A model generated the notes under the pieces. That model saw only the letters and a program-made list of their open reading frames with translations, searched no databases and was not told the DNA's origin. DNA of 64,000 nt from the NCBI GenBank assembly GCA_016165875.1, contig JABBOT010000003.1, forward strand, positions 24,446,441-24,510,440. Direction: 5' to 3'. Origin of the DNA: Acanthopleura granulata. Its lineage: Eukaryota > Mollusca > Polyplacophora > Chitonida > Chitonidae. Below, one piece after another: positions 11,801 to 24,200 of the stretch (the first letter of the stretch is position 1; each line of letters opens with the position of its first letter). The position numbers were made by a program, and so were the translations under genes.

Positions 11801-14800
11801 TAATCATGAAAATGACACTGAAAATGATTAGTTTGAGTGATTAAAGATGTAAGCTCACAAAACTGTGCACATTGTTTCTCTACACCCCATAGTTCTGTCA
11901 GAATGCTTCAAAACATTGGTCGCAGAGGTAGTTGAAAAGGTTGAAGAAGTGGGGTATTGTAGGTTTAATGTATGAATATTCAGCTACCTGTGTGCAGGAT
12001 TTTCATGTTATACAGGTTAATGTACACGTCATTTCATCCACACTCATCAAACTTCCTGTCTGCCTATAACACTATATCTCTTTCTGCGTGCATCTAGTAC
12101 AGTGCTATGTAGCTGTGTTAATTACATACAAAAAACAAAAACAGTCATTTTGCAGAAGTGGGCTGTGAATAATATGCCCATTTATATTAAAAAGAAATAC
12201 CTACCTGATGGGCATATGCCATGTTAAGCCCAAAGTCAAAGGCCTGTTGTTGCATTTCTGGTGTGTGACTTGCCAAAAGAAGGGCAGATTTGCAACTCTT
12301 TGCCAGCAGGCTGCCTGATGTAAGGTAAGTCTGATGTTCCCAGTCAGCCAGGGTTATTCTATCACTCACAGTTGCAATTCCATTCTTATCTGTCAAGCCT
12401 GAAAACTCCGCTTCCATCAGTTCAGATATTGCACTAGATACAACTTCCACAACCTAGAATGGACACAACACAGAGAAGTTTGAGCATTAGATTAAAACAC
12501 TCCGTTATCAGGACAAATGTCACGTATACTCCAACGTTATGCCACTGTCATTCTTCCACCTTTTCGCATGTTTGCAAGGTGTTTTTTCAACCACCTTCTG
12601 AAGGCATTCTTTTGTGCTGACTGATAAAACAATACTTTTTGTGAAGCCCTGGAACTGGCCAATCCAACCAATGTAGTTTTGTGCATAAAAAATGTGCATA
12701 AATTGCACTGAAATTTGCTCTTTCTTATGCGAAAAGGTTGAAAAATTAGGGCATTTAGGGTTACAAGCAGAGTAGTGTTCTGCTGTAGAGCCCTTATTTG
12801 ATTTTGTGGGAAATTTTTTTTTAAAGGGCAGGGGAAAAAAGTAAGTCCCACTGAATGTATTACAATGGATAACATACAAAGAAAAGTGTACAAAACAATA
12901 TGAATTTTTAAAAGAGTTTTTAATGAGAAAATCTTCAGTATGCATAACAATGAAAACAATGCTGAGGGGTAAAATTTTATATGACTTCGATTTTTGCCCA
13001 TTTTGATTTTTTTTGGAAGAATCCTTTAAAATGCCCGACACCATGCACAGAATAATGTTTGAAGTCCTCCAAAAAACTCTGAATTAAGAGAAGGCTATCA
13101 GAGATAACACAGCTATTCAGCAAGTACTTTTTCTTAAACAGAGAATAGAAAAAAGTCCCAAATTACCACTCTCTAAGCAGATCCAAATCAAAATAAAAAC
13201 AAGAGAACACGAATTTCACTATGACAATACATTCAGCAATGCTGTATATCATATATTACCTCTGTGTTCCGTAGCTCTGCTAACCCCGTACAGGCACTTG
13301 CTAACAAAAAGTCTCCACTAAGAACAGCCATTTTGTTTCCAAACTCCATGTCCTTCAAGGGGCCATCTTGGGGGAGTAAGTCGGAGAGATTAACAACACC
13401 TTTGTGGATGAGGTTTGCTGTGTGAATCATCTCTGTAATCTCAGCTAGAGATCTCTGACTACAACAGAAAGGTTTAATTATTGACTTGTTGGGAAATTTC
13501 ATTGACAATACCATATTTGAAGATGTAACATCAGAAATTAAGTGCCAATCAAAATTACAACCACACAGAATAAAAAAGAAGGGTAAAGTATATAATATTT
13601 GTGCATTGTGATAGAAATTTACACACCTTGGCAAAATTCCTCCTGCTTTGTCTTGCAGTTCTTCCTGGTCATCTTTGATTTCTCCAAATCCAGCTGTCTT
13701 ACAAAGAAGTAGAATAATAAGTCCCCTAGCCTGGAGACTGTACTTTCCATCATAAACCAGACCTCTGAAAGTTATCCACGTGCAAATGTGAATTACAATA
13801 CTCTTTTAAGCAAACTAGAGAGAGAACAGTTCCTCTGTTAAGGGTCCAGTCTTTTTTGTTTTTAATTGTGTTAGTTATTTAAATATTTGATTACCACCCT
13901 TGAGACCATATGAATTTTGCTTGTTTTGTATTATTCACTATATTTATTTTTTTATTGCTTTTTTCTTAACTGGTTATGTTGTGTTTGGGCATCCAACAGT
14001 AATATAAATGCCACTGGCTTCCACGTTACTGAAACAGCCTCATCAGATCAAGTAAGCATTTCGTAGGTGATCAGGTGGCTGGAAATCATCAGAACTAAGT
14101 CAACCTGCTATGAACACAGAAATAAAAAGGGCAAATTTTAATTTAGAATGAAGTTATTCCACTGCTAGTTATCTAGATTACTGGAACATTCTAACCTGCT
14201 GACCTCTGAAAACAACAGGAAATATTTACAATTATTGCTAACATTGCACAAGTATCTCCATAACAAAATTGATTTCATCTCAATAGACAGATTCAACTGA
14301 ATGTACTTACACCTGTTTACCACAGAGGAGCTACAATGTATTTATAACTGTAATCTCAACTATTTATACAAATGAAATACATGTACTTACTGGTGATCTC
14401 ATCACTAACTTTCACTTTTGACTATGATATACATGTAGAACTATATACAAGTAGCCAAATTTTAGCATTCTCTGAAATAGCTTATATTTGCAAAGTGTCA
14501 TATCAAGTGTTTTAAACTTTCCGTCTTTTATTTAATCTGTTGTTTCATTGCTTTGTTATCTGTCGTATGGCAAGTATGGACTCAAATATACCAAACTGGA
14601 TCAAATCAATGTTTTTCCGTCATATACATGTAAATGATGTACCGGTTCAAGAACTATTCTTGGATACATAATAAAAACAAACGACAAAAATTCACTTCAA
14701 ATACATCTGGAATTCCAGCAGATTTGTCAAGCAATCGTTCAGTACCTGGCCGTTTTCAGCAGTGGATGCTTGGTACCAACAAGCTTTCTCATGTGCATTG

Positions 14801-15068
14801 CAACATTTGCAATTTCATCACTTAGCAAACATCTCAGATTCATAAATGAAGTTGGATATCCCACAATTTTCTCTGCATCAGATACAACTTTGTTCCACTC
14901 ATGTGGTCCCTTGGATTTCTGCATCATGGCAAATCTTTTGAAATCTAAAAAGCCTCCAGTGGCCAGAAGTCTAACACATCCAAGCCTTTCAGCAGTCCTG
15001 TAACATGTAGCCATCCTACATGGTGAACGAACCACAGATGACATTGTCAAAAGTATGTTGACCACCAC
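8841..15068 (-). CDS. PDSS2: Decaprenyl diphosphate synthase subunit 2
   Basis: Six exons, in coding order: 15068-14746, 13764-13627, 13458-13260, 12453-12205, 9782-9633, 8996-8841. They total 1215 bases, about 404 aa, close to the roughly 400 aa of animal PDSS2. Every junction is GT-AG and every phase matches (2, 2, 0, 0, 0). The product partners PDSS1 in mitochondria to make the polyprenyl tail of ubiquinone. Diagnostic stretches include [20 protein letters not shown] and VRKLVGTxHPLL-like [12 protein letters not shown] in exon 1, [32 protein letters not shown] in exon 3, and [13 protein letters not shown] in exon 4. The Asp-rich DDxxD motifs of catalytic prenyl synthases are absent: LIHKGVVN and MAYAHQ stand at those places, as is known for this subunit. 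The start at 15068 is the first in-frame Met; Mets four to nineteen codons further in are alternatives. The Arg-containing N-terminus suits a mitochondrial presequence. Confidence 0.93.
9783..12204. other. PDSS2 intron 4, no exon or gene seen
   Basis: The 2.4-kb intron is AT-rich and holds a TTC microsatellite (about 11079-11091) and a poly-T run near 10326. It shows no recognised coding sequence. Confidence 0.5.
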
Positions 15069-16079
15069 CTTCTAATAACTTTGAAGATCTTCGAAAATGT
15101 CACAATGATCCAAATCAGTGATAAAGTAATTCTATCTGCCTAAAATTTCTATTTCCATTATACATCTCAAAACACTTGTAGGCCTATCTAATTAACTATC
15201 CCCAGATCTGTACCGAAGCAGTTTTCTTCTATTTTCAATTATCTTCCCAAACTTCCATTCCAGAGAGCAGGAATGAAATGCTCCGCAAAATCTGGCCCCA
15301 GCTCTGACCAAGCGACCACTGTGCGCGTTAGCCATATACGATGATACAAACCGTAAATGGCAAAAGGATACCCATTTACACGTTTGACATATCTGGGACG
15401 TATGTCATCATTTTAACATTGTGTTGTTGTTGTTACGATGTAAACGACACACGCTGGACGTCAGTTATCCTTCAGAAACAATCCTTAAAACAACCAGTGC
15501 GACCAGAATTTACTGTTTTTCAACAAAGCTGTTTGTTAAATATAAAACTTCCAGGGATAGCTCATGTGATAGTCATTTGCTAAAAATCCAGCCTCCCGTG
15601 GTGTTCTCCGGCACCCGCGTGCTCCAAAGGAGATAGGCTCGTACCTAGCTCAACGACTGACACACCGGTTAACATTACCTGCAGGCCTCCATTCTATTTT
15701 TGCTGAGTTTACGCTCAAATTTTTTTTTCTCTTCTATTGCCATTTCCTACATTTTGCTATCAATTTCTTAGTATCATTAGATAGTAATTTTTTGCGCATC
15801 AAAGTGTAGAAAGACATTTTTCAGGTCTTATACATAAACATTTCAAGGGGGGCCAGCCAGCCCGGCTGTGAATAAAAATATTCCATTTATCATGACAATT
15901 CGTTAAAAATTTTAGCACCTTTTACAGTCAGAACCGTACGTTACGCAAGAAAATGCTGACTCGTTTTCTTGTTAATTTAATAATAAACCAGAAACACTGA
16001 ACTGACAAATGTCAAGTTTATTGGACTCACGCATAAAAGTCAAGTGGGTCGATCGGTGTGAAATATTTTCAAAGGTGAA

Positions 16080-16202
16080 CACATTTGTTTGCTTGTTTTG
16101 ATTTTTTGTTTGTTTGTTTTGTTTGTCTTGTTTTTTTGTTTTTGTTTTTTTGGTTTTTTTTTTTTTTGGTTTTTTTTTTGGTTTTTTTGTTTTTGTTTTT
16201 TT
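16080..16202. repeat. Low-complexity T-rich GTTT/TTTG tract
   Basis: About 120 bases are made almost entirely of T with interspersed G (gtttgtttgttttg, tttttggttttttttt). The strand asymmetry is extreme, with A nearly absent on the plus strand. It explains the spurious Lys-rich minus-strand frame covering it. Confidence 0.85.
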
Positions 16203-18477
16203 TCACAGATTTTTAAAATACGGAATAAATAGCACAACGGCACCCAAAGGGCAAGCATGTCACCCTGAGACTAGAGCTAACTCGTGATGCGCGAGATTCC
16301 AGGTACCAGTATCTGGTGCTATACATGCAGGTCTTAGCACCAGTAGCCTATAATATCATCAGTTTATATGGACCTATAACAGAAATATAAGAAATGTTAC
16401 ATTTCAACCTTGCTATGAATACAATTTATGGAGCAAAATATGTTATGATACAATACTTTATTGTTTCGGTAGAGAAAAAAATCGAGTATCATATAACATG
16501 TGTAGAGAAGGCTAAGTAGGTCAACTGTGATGTAAAGGTACGAGTCATGTGCCTGTCATCTCAGCGTGATGGCAGACAAATCGTGTACAGTTCTTTCGTA
16601 TCAAGTGCTACTCTAGTTTGCTGCCATATGCCTTTAAGACGGTGGTGAAAGACAGGAGACCTTTAGACTACAACTTAACAAAGCTAAATCGCGATGCGCG
16701 AGATGTCTGCCCTGAGACGAATGCTGATGTTACGCAAGGTAAGCCATACAAGTTTCATGGGAGAACCTCGAGTCATGTGTACAAAGTCAGCCCTCAGTGT
16801 GGAATTGAACATGTGACAGTGTGTGACATACAATGTATCTACCACACTTTCAGCTCCCTAAATAAAAGTAAAAACACATTAGAAAAAAGGTAGACCGAAA
16901 CCCAAAACCCTGAACAGTAATTGTCGGAATTAAGCAATGTGCAGTTTCGGCGAATTACGATGCTTTTGTCCGTTTCGTTGAATCTGTATTTCTGGCGTTC
17001 TTAGAATCCACTTGGGATTCCGAGAAGTCGGCTAGCATAGACATGCCGTATATGGCAAGTGTTATATAATTATATCCATATATGAAATACGGCCAATCAT
17101 GCCCGTAATAAAAAGTTGAAGTACTGGATTTCACATAGCATTCTTGGAAAAACTTTGTATGTAAGTATGTTTTTATGTGTCAAGTTAAATATTCATATTT
17201 ATGAAAACACTAACTATCCCTACTACACTACTGCTGCTCAGAGCTTACTGACCCATAAAGTCATTTACCTATGTTCTGTGTTTTTACATACAACTATAAA
17301 GTTGTGCCATAATTACAGTTGTGAAGTTTCTGTTGAACCCTAGGATCAGTTTAAAAATTGTAAGCCTACATTTATTATATTTGTAACATAACTGAAGCTT
17401 ACCTAAATACAAATTAAGTTGCATGAATGTTGTGTAACTTAATTTGAGCTGATGTGGACAACCTTTACATGTCAGTTTTATAGTTAGTATTGGTTTAAAA
17501 TTGTGTGTATTGTTAACTTTACTTGAAATTGAATGCAGTGTGTAAAGTTAATGTCAAAATTTAAAGCAATTCCATGTTTAAAATAGTCCTGTATATATGA
17601 GGTTATGGATTCAAATCTCTGAAATCTCAATTTTACTTACAAACATGTTTCTTTCTAAGGTAATGCCTTGCATGTTTTTCAAATGTGACATGGAGGTTGT
17701 GTTTCATGAGAATCAGGTAAATTATTCTGTATTATATCAGTATTGAATCTGAAATAGACTAACTGATTGAGGATGTGTGGTGATCACTATAGAGGTCATT
17801 GTACAAAGCAGTTTGACTGAAAGCACTACATGTACCATTAAGCACTGCTTTGTATGGAAATGAAATTAGGTATTGCCTACTTATTTACAGGTGTAATATA
17901 ACACTTGTATCCTGCTATGTTTTTTTTTTCTTATTTCTGTTCTTGATTCTGACTCTCTGAGTGTGGAACATGTCTTTTTCATATCTCATTACAAAATAGA
18001 TCTTTTGATTGTACTGCATGCTAATATGTGTTAAACTAAATGATATCTCTGAAGTGTTTTGATTAAAAGGAAAGATGCATAATTCACACTTTTCTGACGT
18101 ACAACAAAATTATTATTACTTAGATCAACTGATCCACATAACCTTAGTGTTTTCATTTACTCACATTGGAAATGTCAGGGGTGGCAGAATGTCATATGAT
18201 TTGGGGAGCCAAAACCATGGGACTTCTACCTCCTCCCACTAGGCAAGGGCCCAGAGGCTGTCTAGCTTGTCAAAGATGGAAATTTCAGGCTACTGAGATG
18301 GCTAAAAGCATATTTTAAGTGCTCTCGTGATCCACCCCTTCCTGTTGTCCAAGGTATGAATATGCCATGGTTTGCACCAAATATTGCACGACCCACTTGC
18401 AGGGACACATATAGGAGTAAAGATATATCAAGCTGGATGTGTGTAATGAAGTATGTTTTTTTGCTTTTTATCCATTA

Positions 18478-18515
18478 TTATTGTACTATTATTATTATTA
18501 TTATTATTATTATAG
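18478..18515. repeat. (ATT)n trinucleotide microsatellite
   Basis: About a dozen uninterrupted ATT units in an intergenic position. Confidence 0.85.
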
Positions 18516-19320
18516 AATCAGTTACCCACATGCATTTGTGCTAAGGTGGCTTTTGGGGCGTGTAGGTGTCTGAAGAACTCAACACTGGCCTTATGAAAAA
18601 TTTCTTTGTGGCTGGTACCCAAGCCTGTTAATAAATAGGGTAAGGACATAGGGAATAGGGTTATTAAAAAAATATTGAGATTTTAAAGAAATTAAATTTT
18701 AATTAAATTTGTGTACAGTAGAAACTTTAAGTCCTATAAAAATTTTAAATTAAAGGCCTGTTTTGAAGGGTTGGTCAGGTTAACCCCTGTGGCAATTTTT
18801 TCGATGATAGTGTAAAAGTGCACCAGGAAAACACAAGACATAATGAATTACATGTTAACACAAACATGTTTTCCCATTGCAGAGGTAATTGTGAGTCCCC
18901 TCAGAAAATATAACAGACATACGCATTATCCTTCTATTTATGGATCACTCACCTTTCCAAGATTTTTCCTGGAAGCGATAACGTTCATTTACTTCCTTGA
19001 AAATTTTTCGACCCTCTCAAAAGGGGAAACCAGCTTTGTTATTGGTCCTTGTTATGTATGTGAAAGTAGACTGCGTGTGAGCAGGCTTGTGTGACACTCG
19101 TTAGGTACGAGCAGAATTCAGATAGATGTGAAAGGCTATGTGACCAACCATTCAGTGTAAGCATGTAGCTAGTGGGTTGTACATGTCTGCCACGTTTAGT
19201 GTGTGCATGCTGGTAGTTGTATGTCATGTGGACTCGTTGACAAGGTAAGCTCCATAAATATATGCCCTGCAATATAACATGCTGTTTTACTCTGTGCTAC
19301 ATTGTAGGAATACAGCTTAA

Positions 19321-20005
19321 AGTAAAGGACAGCTCATGAGTGAGGCTTTGTTTATTAAAAAGATTACAAAATTCTCTCTTGAACGCAGAAACCTGTTTGA
19401 ATTTATATGAATTCGTTGCTGAGTTATCTTTGTTTGAAGTGTGGAGTATTTTGTGGCCTACTGGGGATCTGAAGGCACCCTTGCATATAAGCTTATGAGA
19501 CTGATCAATTCAGAGAGCTTGGAGATATCAGCTATTTATAAGCTGTGACGCAATTCTTCCGAGTAGACTGTTAATGTAACATGTAATAACATATAGACAG
19601 GACACTGTTGTAATGTTATATATTTAATTATAACAAGTACATGTGTTAACAACACTGCCAGGTACTTCCAGACCATTGTGTTGCGGAGGGAGAAAATTCC
19701 TTGATCATTTTATGTTATAAATTTAGATGTATACTTAAGTTTCAACCACGTCCCTAGCGGCTTACTACTGTCTCAGGTGATATGAGTGTTCCTTGCATAG
19801 AACAATTACATCACAGCTCACACAGAATGGCTGTGTTTCATCAAAGCTGACTGAGCGTGGTTAAATGCCCGTTTCCACTGTCGTTGTAGCTGTTCGAAAA
19901 AATACTTTACCCAAATATTATAACATAAACATAATATTGTCCAACCTTTTTGACAAACTTAACGTTGAACATGAGCTGACAATCACTTTAACATTGAAAT
20001 AGCCC
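19321..20005 (+). repeat. Interspersed repeat, copy 1 of a ~650-700-bp family
   Basis: This segment matches the reverse complement of 59830-60468 along its whole length. Shared phrases, in order, include gacagctcatga, attctctcttgaa, actggggatctgaa, gagagcttggagatatcagc, tataagctgtgac, acaagtacatgtgt, ccagaccattgt, ggcttactactgtc, aatggctgtgtttca and the stretch ending gaacat. No coding frame or terminal inverted repeat was found, so its class is undetermined. It lies just upstream of MLYCD. Confidence 0.75.
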
Positions 20006-21214
20006 AGACTCATGTACAACCCTGATGCTGTGTAGTGTGCACATGGTAGCACTGTATAATGTCCAAATCTTTTGGCCACCACTCAGCACCATTCGGCTCT
20101 GAAGCACATGGTTACATTTGAGGTAATTTCAAGAATACCAAAAAAAGAAAAAAAAGTTAAAATAGACAGCCAGATGTGTTACATGTATTTTCTTGATTAC
20201 TCATCCACGCGTGTACAACATATTTTTACTCTGTAGATCAACTCCACCACTGTAGTTTGTTAACCAGCCCAAAGTGCTTTGAAGGAAGAATTTTGCACAA
20301 GCTTTCAAAGAAAAACTTGAGAACGTTTTAGAAAGCCCAGTTTACCGTCATGATTGATTCTGTAGGAATTAAGATACATGACACAGACCTACCTGATGTT
20401 TTGATCGCAGAAGTTTATATACATTTATTTATTGGTCATGTATTATTTATTTATTTACAGAAATTTTCAGTGTTTGTTATGAGGCATATAATACATGTAT
20501 GTCTGTGAAATCTGTGTTTCTTGAGTCCTTGGTGATGGTATGCGGCCAGTGGCACTTTTATTGCCATTTAGATGGTGTTACAATTGGAGATCTCTTGACT
20601 TCCATAAGTTTATATGCCACATGTCGGAAAGGTTGTCAATTACTTGTCAAAGGTTCGTTTATGCTGCTAGGAACTGTATTTTTTTCCACCCACGAACTAT
20701 TCTTAAGTATGGCATTAATCCCTTGTAAATAAATAATGCAGGAAATATACGGTGCGAAAAAAGTAAAGCAAAGGTTGAAGGTTTACCTTTAAAAAATCTG
20801 TTTCATTTAAAGACGGATAATGAATGCAACACGCCGTAATTTGAGCCAAGTTACACGATGAGAATGTTGGAATGTCAGTAATCATGAAGTAAGGAGTGGA
20901 ATCTCACTCGCCATGACATCATGCTGCAGGTCTTAAGTGGACCTTCATTGGTGACATTTTATGTCGTGATAACTATGCATTTCTTTGTTGGGAGAGTATG
21001 ATTCAAGAAATGGCATGAATGTGAATTTATTACTGGTGTTCTAACATAAGATGTTAAACCACAGTAAAACATGTTGATAAATTTACATGTATTTCTGGTC
21101 CTATAAACAACCCATTTTCATCAAGCAGCAAACAAAATGTTATTTTTGAGCAAAACGCACACAAACATCTTACACATAAGATGTCTTTTACTTCAATATT
21201 TTTATTTTTTGCAG

Positions 21215-24200
21215 GTTCTCTGTCAACCACTGTGTAATTCAAGTAAACGAGAGTGTGATTTCCAGACTAACTTGTGTAAGATGGATGTGAGTACATCCAC
21301 ATATGAAGTGCTTCAGTCAACTTTCTCTGAATCGGCAGTGGGGGCCATGATTGCTGAGGTATGGACTTGTGATTATCAGACTACATCTCACCATTCACAG
21401 TTTCCCAATATTGTCACACGATTTATTACCATTCATAGATTCCTAACGTTTACCTGAAACATTGAAAATGTCAAGACATGTTCATACCTAAGCTTTTTTG
21501 TTACACCTGAATAAATGTCACCGATCATTTGATATTACAAGAGTCATGTGGTCTTGTGTCACAGCTGTGAAGTAACATGATTTGCCGTGAGATGAGTTGA
21601 TGATTGTGAACTATTGATTGTGATTTTGACTGACTATGAAGCCGTTATCAATAGTTACATTCAGTGTACATTCTATGGTTACATTTGTGATACTTTGCCA
21701 TTATGGCAGGTATGTCCATTTTTCTGTCAAGGTTGATAAGCTATAATGACACAGATTATTTGCCATGCTGGCGAAAAGTGTACACTTGACATGATGGTGT
21801 AGCAGAACCTGAAGACAGAGAAGTTTTGAATGTTGACCCTTTTTATTCATTCAAAAAATTAGAGTGAAGGCCTCAGGCTTGACTCGCACTTAGTATATGG
21901 ATTGAGTCAGTGATGTGGCGTGATGTCACTTACATGACTTTGTCACAGGTAAGATGAAGTCAAATACAGTTGTATTCGTGAGTAAAGGATATAATTTTGA
22001 ACTGAGAAGAAGTAGGAAGTCTGCTTTGATGTGCTTTTAATGTACCTGTATTAATAGTACTTATGTTGTGAGAATTCTTTAATCGTGTCTGATATGTCAC
22101 TACGGCTACCATTAAAGAATCTGCACTCGTGCTTGGATATGCAGATGGATACTTCGCGTACTGAAACATTTTAGTCAGCTGGTTTTAGTTTCAAAAACAG
22201 CACAAAATACAAGTCATAAAAACATTTTTAGTGATTTCTAAAGTTCCTTGAGTTAAGTGCATATTATTTTTTGTTAATTAATATCTGCGTTTTCTTCTTT
22301 TCTTGTCTGTTCAGAAAAAGTGTAAGTGGTTTTGTCACTACTACAGTAGCCTAGTAAATGAAGAAAAGATTAACCTGTTGAGGACGCTGAGTCAACAGTT
22401 TGGAGTGAATCAGGACAATGTGATCAATGTGGCCCACCATGTTATCACATCACAGGTATGATCAGGGATTTGAATTAACTTAGAGCTATATTAGAGTAGG
22501 CCTTTCTGTAAACCAGTGTATCTTCTGCTCCTCTCCCCTGTTTGTTATTTCTGCTTTTTGACAGAAATACCAAGGATTGGTTAGTCCCAAGAAAGAGGAA
22601 TATTGTATTTTTAAACAAACCAGGAGTGATCAGGGGAGATAACCTAGTTACCAGAAAGGTTTACCCAGGTAAAACTGAGGGAATTATCAAGGCTGGTGTG
22701 ATGTATCCTACATGTAGCTATGAGCTGTTTTTCTCCCATAAGACAAACATTCTGAAATGTGCTAATTACTCTAATTCTTATCTTTGGGACATCTGGTCGC
22801 CTGTTTTAACCAATTTACATATGCATGTAGGTATAATTATAACAAGAATACACAGTTTCAGTTTTCTGATACGGACATATGAATATCTTTACTTTATGGT
22901 AAAACTTGAAGAGAAATGTAATTTTTTGCTTTCAGCAGTACTGATATCTGTGCCAAATATTAGAAGATATACAGTAATGTTATTTATGAGACATTTGTCA
23001 GGTCAGTTTATTCTAGCTATAAGGATAGCTATCAAATAAAGAAAATGGTCGAGTGGAGGGCATGAAACACCCGTCAAGTATAATAAGTAAATGATTGAAA
23101 TAGTTGATTATTCTGTTAACTATCTTGCTGTATTAAAATGAGCATTACATAATTAGTGTGCTAAAATTTGTGTAATTTGTAGGAAAAAGGAGACGCACCT
23201 TTGTTAATGGCAGAGGAGCGCTTACGAAATGCTCTCACTCCGAAATATAGAGAACTCTTCCATCAGATTGGAAGGATTGAGGGAGGAGTTAAATTCCTGG
23301 TTGATCTCAGGGCAGACATATTGGTAGGATTTTCTGTCAGCAGTACTCAGTGTGCACTCATTGTTATTATATCTGATCCAGCTAATTTCTTTTTCTGGCA
23401 TTATTATTATTAATCTATAGCCAGTAAGAAAATTCTCCTTTTCTTCATTAAGATAGATACTTGAATGTAAATTGAAAAAGAGCTTTCTGAGCTTTTGTCA
23501 AACGTTTCAAACAACAAACTTCTACAAATGTAGAAACAGTAATCTGTGTTTGTTCTGTAAATATGTAGGCAGACATATGGTACATGTTGATGGTTGGAAA
23601 GAATCTTGTTGTTGTTATTTGAACAGAGTCATCTCTCTGGTGCCTCTGTGGACAAGGAGAGCCCGTATTTCAGGTCACTAAACAACACCTTACAGGAGCT
23701 GTTGGTCCTCTGGTTTTCAGTGGGCTTTCTCAACCTGGAGAGGGTTACCTGGGAATCCCCCTGTGATATTGTCCAGAAGGTAAGTGACTGGTAAGCCAGA
23801 AATCTGTGGCAGTTGGGGGTGGGATGGGACACACAGAATTCGAGCATTGCATTGTCTCTATAATGTGTTGACAGCACTGTGATTTATATAGCTGTCTCTG
23901 TATAGAGACAAACTTTTAATGAAGCGATTTTCCATTGTGACAGGTTTCAGACAATGAAGCAGACATATTGGCTGGGATTGATTGAACACACCAGATCAGG
24001 ACATTATGTTGTCTCTAGTAAGCTAATGATGCTGAGGCACCATGATGAAGTCCTCTACGGTAACTTTAAGCTGTTTTGAAAAGACAGAGTTTACTTGGAT
24101 TTTATACACACTCATCATTGATTATGCCAGTATGACAACATGTTGGAATCCACTTGCAGACTTGGGTACAAGGCTGGATTCATGTGCATGAACACCTGCT

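Larger units (their letters stand above)
15069..19315. other. Intergenic stretch with low-complexity tracts, no gene recognised
   Basis: This interval separates the PDSS2 start (minus strand) from MLYCD (plus strand), so it should hold the PDSS2 promoter, but I cannot place it. It contains the T/G tract at 16080-16202 and the ATT microsatellite at 18478-18515. Open frames such as 16618-16893 have no recognisable similarity. Confidence 0.45.

Noticed and set aside
12520..13044. Two overlapping minus-strand open frames of 174 and 154 codons
   Set aside because: They lie in PDSS2 intron 3, use two frames of the same DNA and have low-complexity Phe/Lys/Ser content; no family was recognised.
20540..20728. 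Arg-rich 62-codon frame that looks like a mitochondrial leader for MLYCD
   Set aside because: It is placed well and has few acidic residues, but no donor site in the right phase joins it to the acceptor at 21214; the apparent donor at its end gives an early stop in exon 21215-21358.
22542..23039. 165-codon open frame on the plus strand
   Set aside because: It lies within MLYCD intron 2, overlaps an interspersed repeat and shows no recognisable domain. AT-rich introns can give frames of this length by chance.
23940..23985. Short stretch encoding AD-ILAG after a cag acceptor, resembling the end of MLYCD exon 3
   Set aside because: A stop follows within a few codons and the neighbouring exons already join in phase; similarity is to six residues only.
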